Shown here one piece after another: positions 1 to 5,201 of a DNA stretch of 6,131 nucleotides. The notes beneath the pieces are model-generated. The model did not search any database and had not been told where the DNA came from. It was given only the letters and a program-made list of their open reading frames with translations. Origin of the DNA: a bacterium (GTDB taxonomy: Bacteria; Zixibacteria; MSB-5A5; GN15; FEB-12); NCBI GenBank assembly GCA_030640905.1, contig DAOWIM010000045.1, forward strand, positions 1-6,131, read 5' to 3'. Made by a program: the position numbers and the translations under genes. The stretch's first letter is position 1. Each line of letters begins with the position of its first letter.

Positions 1-250
1 CATAGCCTGATATAATAACAACCGGCTCTTTGGGGGACTTCTCCTTGACATGGTCGAGGAGTTCCAGCCCCGTCATGTTGGGCATGCGCAGATCCGAAAT
101 GACTATCGAGAATTTTGTCTTCTCGAGTTTTTCCAGCGCTTCGTCGCCATCGCCAGCCCGTTCGGAGGTGAAATCAAATATTTCCATCATTTCCGAAAGC
201 AGCGAAGCCATATTCGGGTTGTCATCCACTATTAGCACAGATTTCGGCAT
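1..250 (-). CDS. Response regulator receiver (REC) domain, 3' part cut by window edge
   Basis: The first 83 residues of a CheY-like receiver domain are visible; the rest lies beyond the window. The protein opens MPKSVLIVDDNPNM, with the acidic pair D9/D10 that binds Mg2+. It continues to the phospho-acceptor D53 in IVISDLRMPNMTGLELL and to S81 in VVIISGY, the conserved Ser/Thr of the switch. All the residues expected up to this point are intact, so it should accept a phosphoryl group from a histidine kinase. The output domain, if any, cannot be seen, so the target is unknown; a single-domain regulator is possible. The ATG at 250 is chosen because it places the family's beta-1 strand directly at the N-terminus; no clear Shine-Dalgarno precedes it. 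It starts 40 bp after the hflX stop on the same strand, so co-transcription with hflX is likely. No kinase is in view. Confidence 0.93.
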   Translation of the reverse strand, partial: MPKSVLIVDDNPNMASLLSEMMEIFDFTSERAGDGDEALEKLEKTKFSIVISDLRMPNMTGLELLDHVKEKSPKEPVVIISGY

Positions 251-290
251 GTTTACTATATCGGCAATGATTTTGAAGAAGTTTAGCGGT

Positions 291-1415
291 TTATCGACCG
301 GAGCGGTGCCTCTCGGAGAAAGCAATCAACTCCGCCTGCAGGGGAGCCAGCCCGGTTTTCTTCCGGGCTGATATCGAGAGAGCAATGGTTCCATCATTGT
401 GCTGTGGGCGGAAATCCGGGGAAATATCTATCTTGTTATAGACCAGAAAATACGGCACCCGGTCGGCACCTATCTCGGCTAAGACCTGTTGCGTCTGGGC
501 AATTCTCTCTTTGAATTCAGGGTCGGAGCAATCGATCACGTGCAAGAGAAGGTCGGCCAAGCTGACTTCCTCAAGTGTCGATTTGAACGAAGCAACCAAT
601 TGGTGGGGCAGCTTTTTGATAAATCCAACCGTATCGGAAAAAACAATCCGGCACGGGTAGCCGCTGGACATCACCCGGGTGGTCGAATCGAGAGTCGTAA
701 ATAGCATGTCGGCGGTACGGACATCTGATTTTGTCAGGATATTAAACAGCGTCGATTTGCCGGCATTAGTGTAACCAACAAACGCTACCTTGAAAAGGGG
801 CTGACGTTGCTTACGCTGAGTGCCGCGTTGAATATCGAGACGTTTGAGACGATCTTTCAGCTGGCTGATCTTGCGACGCACCTGGCGACGGTCAATCTCA
901 AGCTGCGTTTCCCCGGGACCTTTAGCCCCGATTCCACCATACTGCCGTGAGAAATGCACCCAGGCGCCGGTTAGTCGGGGAAGGGTATATTCAAGCTGGG
1001 CCAGTTCAACCTGCAGTCGGGAAGCGCGAGTTCGGGCACGGGTGGCAAAGATGTCGAGGATCAAAATTGGCCGGTCAACTACTTTGACGTCGAGTGCTTT
1101 TTCAAGATTACGTTGCTGCGCCGGACTGAGTTGATCGTCAAACATCACGCAATTGCCATCGACATCCGAGAGCATCTCTTTTAGTTCGGCAACTAACCCT
1201 TTCCCGATATAGAACGCCGGATCGGGCCGCGACCGCACCTGAATCCGTCGGCCAGCCTCCTGCGCCCCGGCGGAAAAAGCGAGCTGCGATAGCTCATCTA
1301 ACGATGCCGCCACCTCCTCTTTGAGTCGGGAAGTACGGGCCAGACCAACCAGAATCGCTTTCTCGTTGTCCGTTTTTTTCAAGTCAATGACCACATTTGT
1401 AATATAAGGTGGCAC
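291..1415 (-). CDS. hflX: Ribosome-associated GTPase HflX
   Basis: HflX is a cytoplasmic GTPase that binds the 50S subunit and, in studied species, splits or rescues stalled 70S ribosomes under stress. The 374-residue product has the complete family plan. An N-terminal HflX domain carries RIQVRSRPDPAFYIGKGLVAEL (about 57-78, shown here only as the family hallmark RPDPAFYIGKG). A charged helical linker contains GGIGAKGPGETQLE (160-173). The G domain has P-loop GYTNAGKS (214-221), TLDSTTR, DTVGF (261-265), NKID (327-330) and SA (349-350). Length is within the usual 360-430. The start is uncertain: the codon at 1415 is GTG without a clear Shine-Dalgarno, and in-frame GTG (1394) and TTG (1382) are alternatives that keep the conserved EKAILVGL. 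It diverges from the LOR/SDH gene and probably leads into the receiver-domain gene downstream. Confidence 0.96.
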   Translation of the reverse strand: MPPYITNVVIDLKKTDNEKAILVGLARTSRLKEEVAASLDELSQLAFSAGAQEAGRRIQVRSRPDPAFYIGKGLVAELKEMLSDVDGNCVMFDDQLSPAQQRNLEKALDVKVVDRPILILDIFATRARTRASRLQVELAQLEYTLPRLTGAWVHFSRQYGGIGAKGPGETQLEIDRRQVRRKISQLKDRLKRLDIQRGTQRKQRQPLFKVAFVGYTNAGKSTLFNILTKSDVRTADMLFTTLDSTTRVMSSGYPCRIVFSDTVGFIKKLPHQLVASFKSTLEEVSLADLLLHVIDCSDPEFKERIAQTQQVLAEIGADRVPYFLVYNKIDISPDFRPQHNDGTIALSISARKKTGLAPLQAELIAFSERHRSGR

Positions 1416-1475
1416 ACCACTCAGCCAAATGGAAAAGTGCTCACCGGCTACTAAACACAGCAGGGGAGCAAAGAG

Positions 1476-1517
1476 ATGTTACCGGCTGGTCGATATATCG
1501 GATATGGGAGTTGTTGA
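1476..1517 (+). CDS. Possible 13-codon leader ORF overlapping the LOR/SDH start
   Basis: A short frame reading MLPAGRYIGYGSC then TGA begins 7 nt after AGGGGAG (1462-1468), the best ribosome-binding site in this intergenic region. Its stop overlaps the start of the LOR/SDH gene at 1504 in another frame. Such an arrangement would allow translational coupling, which could explain why the main gene has no Shine-Dalgarno of its own. It could equally be chance. No attenuator hairpin or run of regulatory codons was seen. Confidence 0.25.
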   Translation: MLPAGRYIGYGSC

Positions 1518-2724
1518 AAAAATCGTCCGCACCGAAGGTCACCTGATTGATTCTGGACTGATGCGCCAGATATTCGATACGATTATCAGTGATCGTGGCC
1601 AGTTTGAGATTATTGATTTTCAGATCGGGCGCAACAACGATGAGTTCTCGCGGGCACAGATTCGGGTCACGACCGATGACGCCGTCGCCATGAACACAAT
1701 CCTGCTAAAACTCTCAAGCCTCGGTTGTCTGATCGACCAGGAAGAAGAAGCGGTCCTTGGGGAAGCTCCAGCCGACGGTGTCGCACCGCCCGATTTCTAT
1801 TCGACCACCAATCACCAGACACAGGTTCGGGTGAACAGTCAGTGGGTGCCGGTGAACGGTCTACGAATGGATGGTGTCATTGTCGTTAACAATCCTGACA
1901 ACGGCGCTTGTTCGGCGGTTGTCCGTAAATTCCGCGACATCAAGAAGGGTGAGAGAATCGCACTGGGTCTTTCCGGTATCAAGGTCAAGCCAGAATATGT
2001 TGAGCGCGACCGTGCCGACTTCGGGTTTATGTCCGGCGATGTTTCCACCGAACGAAAAGTACGCCTCGCTGTTGACCGCGTCGCCGATCTAATACGAGGG
2101 CAAGACAAAAAGGTCATCACGGTGGCCGGACCGGTGGTCGTTCATACCGGCGGCGCCGTTGACCTGGCCCGCTTGATCGAAAAAGGATACATCCACGGAC
2201 TGTTGGCCGGCAACGCTCTTGCTGTTCACGATATCGAATCAAACCTCTACGGCACATCGCTCGGCATCGACCTGAAAACCGGCCGCCCAGTCGAACGCGG
2301 GCATCGTAATCATCTACGGGCGATCAACGAAGTCCGCCGCGCGGGCAGCATTGCTGCTCTTATAGAAGAGGGGACGCTCAAGGCCGGAGCGATGTATGCG
2401 ACAATCAAATCCGGGATTCCGTTCTCGCTGGCCGGATCGTTACGCGACGACGGCCCTCTTCCCGAAACCATCACCGACATGAACGCCGCACAGGACGATC
2501 ATTTCAAAATTCTGCAGGGTGCGGACATCGTGATGATGTTATCAACGATGCTTCACTCGATCGCGGTCGGCAACATGTTACCGGGAAGTGTGCTGACGAT
2601 CTGCGTCGATATCAATCCCTCGGTCGTAACAAAACTCAAAGACCGAGGTTCTCTTCAGACAATCGGCATCGTCACCGATGTCGGTTTGTTTTTGCAACTA
2701 CTTGCCACCAAACTAATGGGCTGA
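1504..2724 (+). CDS. LOR/SDH-domain protein, probable ornithine cyclodeaminase (TIGR00300-like)
   Basis: This looks like the stand-alone LOR/SDH family found mainly in archaea, whose domain also forms the C-terminal half of cyanobacterial AgrE/ArgZ. In those proteins ornithine cyclodeaminase activity (ornithine to proline plus ammonia, NAD-dependent) has been assigned; here function is inferred. From ATG 1504 the product is 406 residues, a typical length. The N-terminal LOR/SDH region starts at GHLIDS (12-17). The C-terminal part has glycine-rich AGPVVVHTGG (208-217), GNALAVHDIE (236-245), YGTSLG (249-254) and DINPSVVTKL (369-378). The frame is open back to an ATG at 1429, but that start would leave only 13 bp between two divergent genes and add 25 residues that look unlike the family. 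The ATG at 1504 gives the family's short lead-in before GHLIDS. Neither start has a good Shine-Dalgarno. No other arginine or proline gene is adjacent. The product is not the mu-crystallin-type cyclodeaminase. Confidence 0.85.
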   Translation: MGVVEKIVRTEGHLIDSGLMRQIFDTIISDRGQFEIIDFQIGRNNDEFSRAQIRVTTDDAVAMNTILLKLSSLGCLIDQEEEAVLGEAPADGVAPPDFYSTTNHQTQVRVNSQWVPVNGLRMDGVIVVNNPDNGACSAVVRKFRDIKKGERIALGLSGIKVKPEYVERDRADFGFMSGDVSTERKVRLAVDRVADLIRGQDKKVITVAGPVVVHTGGAVDLARLIEKGYIHGLLAGNALAVHDIESNLYGTSLGIDLKTGRPVERGHRNHLRAINEVRRAGSIAALIEEGTLKAGAMYATIKSGIPFSLAGSLRDDGPLPETITDMNAAQDDHFKILQGADIVMMLSTMLHSIAVGNMLPGSVLTICVDINPSVVTKLKDRGSLQTIGIVTDVGLFLQLLATKLMG

Positions 2725-2761
2725 CCGCGGTCCGCACGCCTCGGCGCATCTTCGACCGTGG
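2725..2761 (+). terminator. GC-rich inverted repeat just after the LOR/SDH gene
   Basis: CCGCGGTC (2725-2732) can pair with GACCGTGG (2754-2761) through one G-T wobble, directly after the stop codon. The left arm is also part of a perfect 10-bp palindrome, GACCGCGGTC (2723-2732). There is no following T-run, so this is not a classical intrinsic terminator. It may only slow the polymerase. Confidence 0.25.
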
Positions 2762-2799
2762 CGGACTGACCTACCTGGCATTGACCTCCGCAGGCCGCA

Positions 2800-3012
2800 T
2801 TAGTCATCCGGGGGAATGGGTTCGTTTTGTGATTTTTCAGTTTCGGAGTGGTGGGTTGGTAGTCTTTTTGGAGGCATGGCCTCTTTTCCGGGCGGCATCG
2901 ACGGCCACATAGTGGCTTTTTCCGCTTCGCGGTGTTTTTGTGTGCGATGGACGCCGGGGATTGTTTGAGCGGTGATCTGGTTGGCGTAGAGTTGTTCTTT
3001 GATGACGGTCAT
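2800..3012 (-). CDS. Small hypothetical protein, 70 residues, hydrophilic and proline-rich
   Basis: Not recognised as any family. The ATG at 3012 follows AAGGA (3027-3023) with a 10-nt gap, a usable ribosome-binding site. The product starts MTVIKEQLYANQITAQTIPG and ends QNEPIPPDD. It has no membrane segment, no signal peptide and no cysteine, and is rich in Lys, Glu, Pro and His with several PP or MPP motifs (WPSMPP, EAMPPK). That composition suggests a disordered protein or a chance frame. It is convergent with the LOR/SDH gene, 75 bp away. The stem-loop at 3095-3117 lies about 85 bp upstream of its start. It may be a real short gene or part of a dispersed repeat. Confidence 0.4.
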   Translation of the reverse strand: MTVIKEQLYANQITAQTIPGVHRTQKHREAEKATMWPSMPPGKEAMPPKRLPTHHSETEKSQNEPIPPDD

Positions 3013-3064
3013 GACGGATTTGTCCTTTGTTACTGGGGATAATTATCGGATCAAGGGTGATGTG

Positions 3065-3121
3065 GTAGGGATTTTGGGCGGGCTACTGGTTTGTGGCGGG
3101 ATCACAGGGATCCCGCCCTAC
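3065..3121. repeat. Perfect 9-bp stem-loop with a competing hairpin (REP-like)
   Basis: GGCGGGATC (3095-3103) and GATCCCGCC (3109-3117) form a perfect 9-bp stem with loop ACAGG. Upstream GGGCGGG (3076-3082) and GTAGGG (3065-3070) can compete for CCCGCCC (3112-3118) and CCCTAC (3116-3121), so two mutually exclusive folds are possible. No T-run follows on either strand. The appearance is that of a repetitive extragenic palindrome rather than a terminator. No second copy exists in this window. Confidence 0.5.
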
Positions 3122-3199
3122 GTGGCTGAGTGCCATGTCATGTTACCTCGTCCTGAAGATATGAGAAAAAACGCAGGTCGAAACCATCGCAGTTTCGCA

Positions 3200-3216
3200 A
3201 ACGTTAAGTAACGTTA
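3200..3216. promoter_or_regulatory. Operator-like palindrome AACGTTA-AG-TAACGTT
   Basis: Two 7-bp arms (3200-3206 and 3209-3215) form a perfect inverted repeat around a 2-bp spacer. AACGTTA also recurs directly at 3210-3216. It lies in an AT-rich gap between the 70-residue hypothetical gene and the lysine-rich gene. The symmetry fits a dimeric regulator site, but no regulator gene or clear promoter is near. Confidence 0.25.
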
Positions 3217-3262
3217 CGGCCCTAAATAATAATCAACAAGACAAAAATCGCGGCTCAGATTC

Positions 3263-3330
3263 TCTATCCTCGTACTTGAGAGGTCACACAAGGACTTACA
3301 CCCTATTGTGACCAAAGTGAGACCGTTTTT
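3263..3330 (+). repeat. Dispersed direct repeat, copy A
   Basis: Copy A of an imperfect repeat of about 65 bp. It shares an identical 22-bp block with copy C (3288-3309 here, 5221-5242 there), containing AAGGACTTACACCCTATTG. In this copy GGTCACA (3282-3288) and TGTGACC (3307-3313) form a perfect inverted repeat. A second half-site, GTGAGACC, follows and then a run of five T. The segment contains no gene. Confidence 0.7.
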
Positions 3331-3332
3331 GA

Positions 3333-3363
3333 CGGCTCCGGATTCCTTTTACGGAGTCCTTTT
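3333..3363 (+). terminator. Weak hairpin at the 3' end of the lysine-rich gene
   Basis: GGCTCCG (3334-3340) pairs with CGGAGTCC (3352-3359) with one bulged base, and TTTT follows on the plus strand. The loop contains the stop codon of the minus-strand lysine-rich gene. The T-run is on the plus side, so as a terminator it would serve plus-strand transcription, for which no gene is seen here. Confidence 0.25.
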
Positions 3364-3462
3364 CTGTTGCTTGTCTTGCTTCTTTTTGGCCTTTTGTGCG
3401 TCTTTGCTTTTCTTCTGCTTCTGACTCTTTGCCTTGTCTTTTTTTCCGCCTTTGTCACCCAT
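3349..3462 (-). CDS. Lysine-rich 37-residue basic microprotein (MGDKGGKK type)
   Basis: A very short gene with the best ribosome-binding site of the window: AAAGGAGT lies 6 nt before the ATG at 3462. The product starts MGDKGGKKDKAKSQKQKK and ends KQQKRTP. It has 15 Lys out of 37, with many Gln and Asp, and no hydrophobic stretch. Small MGDKG-lysine-rich proteins of this look are familiar as unnamed hypothetical proteins in several environmental bacteria; their function is unknown to me. The charge suggests binding to nucleic acid or ribosomes, but that is inference. Strict codon order without stops, a strong Shine-Dalgarno and the conserved opening argue for a real gene. It stands alone, 58 bp downstream of the tRNA-like 3' end on the same strand, and copy A of the dispersed repeat lies just after it. 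Confidence 0.8.
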   Translation of the reverse strand: MGDKGGKKDKAKSQKQKKSKDAQKAKKKQDKQQKRTP

Positions 3463-3520
3463 GGAGTGACTCCTTTCGGTTAGACATTTGTCGTTTCGCG
3501 ATCAATGTGGCACAACAAAG

Positions 3521-3541
3521 TGGAGGTAGGGGGAATCGAAC
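3521..3541 (-). other. Fragment matching a tRNA-Ala or tmRNA 3' end; possible attachment site
   Basis: On the minus strand the segment reads GTTCGATTCCCCC followed by TACCTCC and A. That is exactly the layout of the last T-stem base, the T-loop, the 3' T-stem, the 3' acceptor strand and the discriminator base. U at position 70 and A73 match tRNA-Ala or tmRNA (G3-U70 type, 5' GGGGGTA in a whole gene). The 5' T-stem half, anticodon arm and acceptor 5' strand are absent, and the next bases are CTT rather than CCA. Integrases that target tRNA or tmRNA 3' ends leave such a short copy at the far end of the element. Confidence 0.5.
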
Positions 3542-3588
3542 AGGTATAATCTGGCTCAGGTATAACTTGGCTCAGGCACAGCTTGGTT
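3541..3588 (+). repeat. Three imperfect 16-bp tandem repeats
   Basis: CAGGTATAATCTGGCT (3541-3556), CAGGTATAACTTGGCT (3557-3572) and CAGGCACAGCTTGGTT (3573-3588) are contiguous copies. The first two differ at two positions; the third is more diverged. They abut the tRNA-like fragment. They might be binding sites for a recombinase or regulator, or a simple slippage product. Confidence 0.75.
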
Positions 3589-3593
3589 GACGC

Positions 3594-3660
3594 CCATACT
3601 CGCGTTGTAGCACAGGGAATTATACTCTATTGTGATCAAATTGCGACCATCTTTTGTTGG
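3594..3660 (+). repeat. Dispersed direct repeat, copy B
   Basis: Copy B shares CATACTCGCGTTGT-type lead-in and CTATTGT core with copy C, and TTGTGATCAAATTGCGACC where copy A has TTGTGACCAAAGTGAGACC. Its tail, ending GGCTGC, also matches the tail of copy D. It precedes the orphan S74 segment and the HEPN/MNT pair, on their downstream side. Confidence 0.65.
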
Positions 3661-3669
3661 GTATTATTG

Positions 3670-3694
3670 GCTGCCGTGTCTCACTGTCGGCAGC
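3670..3694. terminator. 7-bp stem-loop downstream of the S74 remnant
   Basis: GCTGCCG (3670-3676) and CGGCAGC (3688-3694) form a perfect stem with an 11-nt loop, 28 bp beyond the stop of the minus-strand S74 fragment. There is no T-run on the minus strand. It may end the HEPN/MNT transcript or the gene whose 3' end was left here. Confidence 0.35.
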
Positions 3695-3721
3695 GTATTC
3701 CTAAAGCAGCGCACGGAGCAA

Positions 3722-3928
3722 TTACATCCTCCCTACAGTCTTTTGTAACTCAACTATTTGCCCTTCGAGTTTCTCAATTGTTTTCTGCTGCTCTTTCGTA
3801 GCCTCGATCAACAGCGCCACCAACCGCGCATAATCAACCGATCTAGCATCGGTCCCATTGGCCTCGTATTCCACCACTTCCGGGACCACCTCGCCTGCCG
3901 TAGGGAAAACTACTTTGAAGAATTGTCC
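3722..3928 (-). pseudogene. Orphan C-terminus of a tail-fibre / peptidase S74 chaperone domain
   Basis: A minus-strand frame without a plausible start reads VFPTAGEVVPEVVEYE, then VDYARLVALLIEATKEQQ, then a short coiled coil ending in VGRM and TAA. The pattern V-PE-V, VDY-RL-LL-EA-KEQQ and the terminal heptads is the typical end of the S74 intramolecular chaperone, which trimerises and cleaves itself from phage tail spikes and bacterial surface fibres. The catalytic Ser/Lys part and the whole fibre are missing: the frame is closed by TAA at 3931-3929, inside the end of the HEPN gene. It is best read as the 3' stump of a gene whose front was replaced by the HEPN/MNT module. The exact upstream limit of homology is about 3910. 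Confidence 0.7.
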
Positions 3929-4344
3929 TTAAGCCATTGTTTGAGAAGTTCTCGAAGATCTTCGGCTAACTGTCGTGCTTCCTCGACCTCAGCTTCAGTA
4001 ATCGTCCCTGCAGCATCATAGCTGACTATGGCTCGTTTCTTACTGATCGCTTCCAATGAGATGATAATATCTGAATCGGGGTCGATAGTGAATCTCAACG
4101 ACTGAATAGTACGGTAATGTTGACCTGCACCCCCGGGCATTCGATAGCCGCTAGCGCGTAATGCGATTGTCGCACAGCCGAGACATGCATTGTAAGCGAT
4201 GACTAACCTCCAGTCGAGTGTGATCTCGTCTTTAGCCGCTTCCGAGATATCGCGGTCGACTTTATCAAGTAGGTCTCCGATTTCCTGTCGGCTTGTCGTG
4301 TGCTGCTTGAGCCAGCCGTTACTGAGCCAGTCTTGCAAGGTCAT
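3910..4344 (-). CDS. HEPN-domain protein (SAV_6107-like), probable toxin of a HEPN/MNT pair
   Basis: The 144-residue, mostly helical cytoplasmic protein resembles HEPN-fold proteins, many of which are RNases acting as toxins. The signature region is AYNACLGCATIALRASGYR then MPGGAGQHYRTIQSL. R68 and H76 would be the catalytic pair, separated by seven residues rather than the four to six of classical RX4-6H, as I recall for the SAV_6107 branch. Earlier D44-W45 and later acidic helices (EAEVEEARQLAEDLRELLKQ, about 116-135) complete the bundle. The ATG at 4344 follows AGGGA by 6 nt. The gene starts 26 bp inside the upstream nucleotidyltransferase gene, so the two are translationally coupled. In studied MntA/HepT systems the nucleotidyltransferase AMPylates and silences the HEPN toxin; transfer of that mechanism here is inference, and a non-toxic accessory role is possible. 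Confidence 0.78.
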   Translation of the reverse strand: MTLQDWLSNGWLKQHTTSRQEIGDLLDKVDRDISEAAKDEITLDWRLVIAYNACLGCATIALRASGYRMPGGAGQHYRTIQSLRFTIDPDSDIIISLEAISKKRAIVSYDAAGTITEAEVEEARQLAEDLRELLKQWLKDNSSK

Positions 4345-4966
4345 CCTTGGTCCCTACTATGAACAGTTTCTCAGATTCCATTACATTGCGAATGAAATTG
4401 TTCTTTTCGCACAATTTGGTCCTAAACTCATCAATTGAATAAAGCGTAGGATTCACAGGTCGCTGCATGTTCTCTTCAACCGGCTTCAAAATGGACACCA
4501 ATTCCCGAAACGGCAAAGAGCCGATTACCAAAAGATCAATGTCGCTGGAGCTGGTATCGTGACCTGTGGCAATTGAACCGTAGATGCAGGCGACGTCGAT
4601 TTGTTCCTTTCCCTGAGTGCGGAGAACGTCACGGAAAACATCAACCACTCCGAATGTCTTTTCGGCAATTGATCTCAGGTCGTTAAACACAGGGCTTTCA
4701 GTGTTTGCTCGATAGAACTTCTGGATACCAATCGGCTCCATAGTGAGTATCCCAGCTTCTGTCAATGACCTGAGTTCGCGCTGAAGTGAACCGGGTGTAT
4801 CCCCTAATATCCGAACCGTTTCCCTAAAGTAAAAGTGCTTCTCAGGATTAAGTAGAAACAGCGCGAGAACCTTTCGACGAATCTTGGGAAAAAGAGCAGT
4901 ACCGATTCCAGAGCCTACCCCTATCAAAGAGTTGACCGATTCCTTTTTTGATTCTCTTGCGCACAT
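4319..4966 (-). CDS. Winged-helix / minimal nucleotidyltransferase (MNT) fusion, probable antitoxin
   Basis: Partner of the HEPN gene. From ATG 4966 the product is 215 residues; an in-frame TTG at 5002 would add 12. An N-terminal winged helix (from FPKIRRKVLALFLLNPEKHF through LTEAGILTMEPIGIQKFYRA) resembles DNA-binding domains. A Pol-beta-type nucleotidyltransferase domain follows, with YGSIATGHDTSSSDIDLLVIG carrying the G-S and D-x-D motif (GS at 130-131, D142 and D144, counted from ATG 4966). A VNPTLYSIDEF segment follows, typical of this group; no third catalytic Asp is obvious there. The protein could both repress its own promoter and modify the HEPN toxin with AMP. Neither start has a close Shine-Dalgarno, though AAAGGGA lies 16-20 nt before the ATG. 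The last 26 bp overlap the HEPN gene. Confidence 0.85.
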   Translation of the reverse strand: MCARESKKESVNSLIGVGSGIGTALFPKIRRKVLALFLLNPEKHFYFRETVRILGDTPGSLQRELRSLTEAGILTMEPIGIQKFYRANTESPVFNDLRSIAEKTFGVVDVFRDVLRTQGKEQIDVACIYGSIATGHDTSSSDIDLLVIGSLPFRELVSILKPVEENMQRPVNPTLYSIDEFRTKLCEKNNFIRNVMESEKLFIVGTKDDLARLAQ

Positions 4967-5084
4967 TTGTAAAACAACCGATTCCCTTTCTGATACTAAC
5001 AATACTGTTATCGGTACAAATGAACTCTATTTGAGATCGATAGTCAAGCAAAACCGGACTCTTGCCTGACTTTTTTAGTTGAAA

Positions 5085-5150
5085 GTACTATAACTAAATT
5101 GTGACCAAGACGATATCACGTTATTCAGTGTTATTGGGGAATACGCTGGC
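5085..5150 (+). repeat. Dispersed direct repeat, copy D (diverged)
   Basis: The segment reads TATAACTAAATTGTGACCAA, then an insertion-rich middle, then TTGGGGAATACGCTGG. The first block matches TTATACTCTATTGTGATCAA of copy B, and the second matches TTGGGGGATACCTGG at the end of copy C. The following GGCTGC matches the tail of copy B. It is the most diverged member and sits about 80 bp upstream of the MNT gene's frame. Confidence 0.45.
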
Positions 5151-5164
5151 TGCTTTCCGTTCAA

Positions 5165-5183
5165 CTTATTGTTGCGCAATAAG
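5165..5183. repeat. 7-bp stem-loop CTTATTG / CAATAAG
   Basis: CTTATTG (5165-5171) and CAATAAG (5177-5183) pair perfectly around a 5-nt loop; the centre also contains the palindrome TTGCGCAA (5172-5179). It lies between repeat copies D and C. No T-run follows, so a terminator role is unlikely. Confidence 0.4.
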
Positions 5184-5201
5184 ATAGAGTGGGGGCCGAG
5201 C

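Noticed and set aside
1429..1503. N-terminal extension of the LOR/SDH gene from ATG 1429
   Set aside because: It leaves 13 bp between divergent genes, has no Shine-Dalgarno, and adds residues unlike the family's start. ATG 1504 fits better.
2999..3211. 70-residue plus-strand frame over the stem-loop
   Set aside because: It runs through a perfect hairpin, overlaps the better-supported minus-strand start, and has no family resemblance or Shine-Dalgarno.
3396..3590. 64-residue plus-strand frame
   Set aside because: It is antisense to the lysine-rich gene and its end is the translation of the 16-bp tandem repeats.
3521..3600. Complete tRNA gene on the minus strand
   Set aside because: Only the 3' T-arm and acceptor strand are present; no matching acceptor 5' strand, D-arm or anticodon arm can be built upstream.
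3263..3660. CRISPR array
   Set aside because: The repeats are imperfect and irregularly spaced by hundreds of bases, without spacer-sized gaps or cas genes.
4848..5051. 67-residue minus-strand frame upstream of the MNT gene
   Set aside because: It overlaps the MNT gene in another frame and shows no domain; it is a shadow of that gene.
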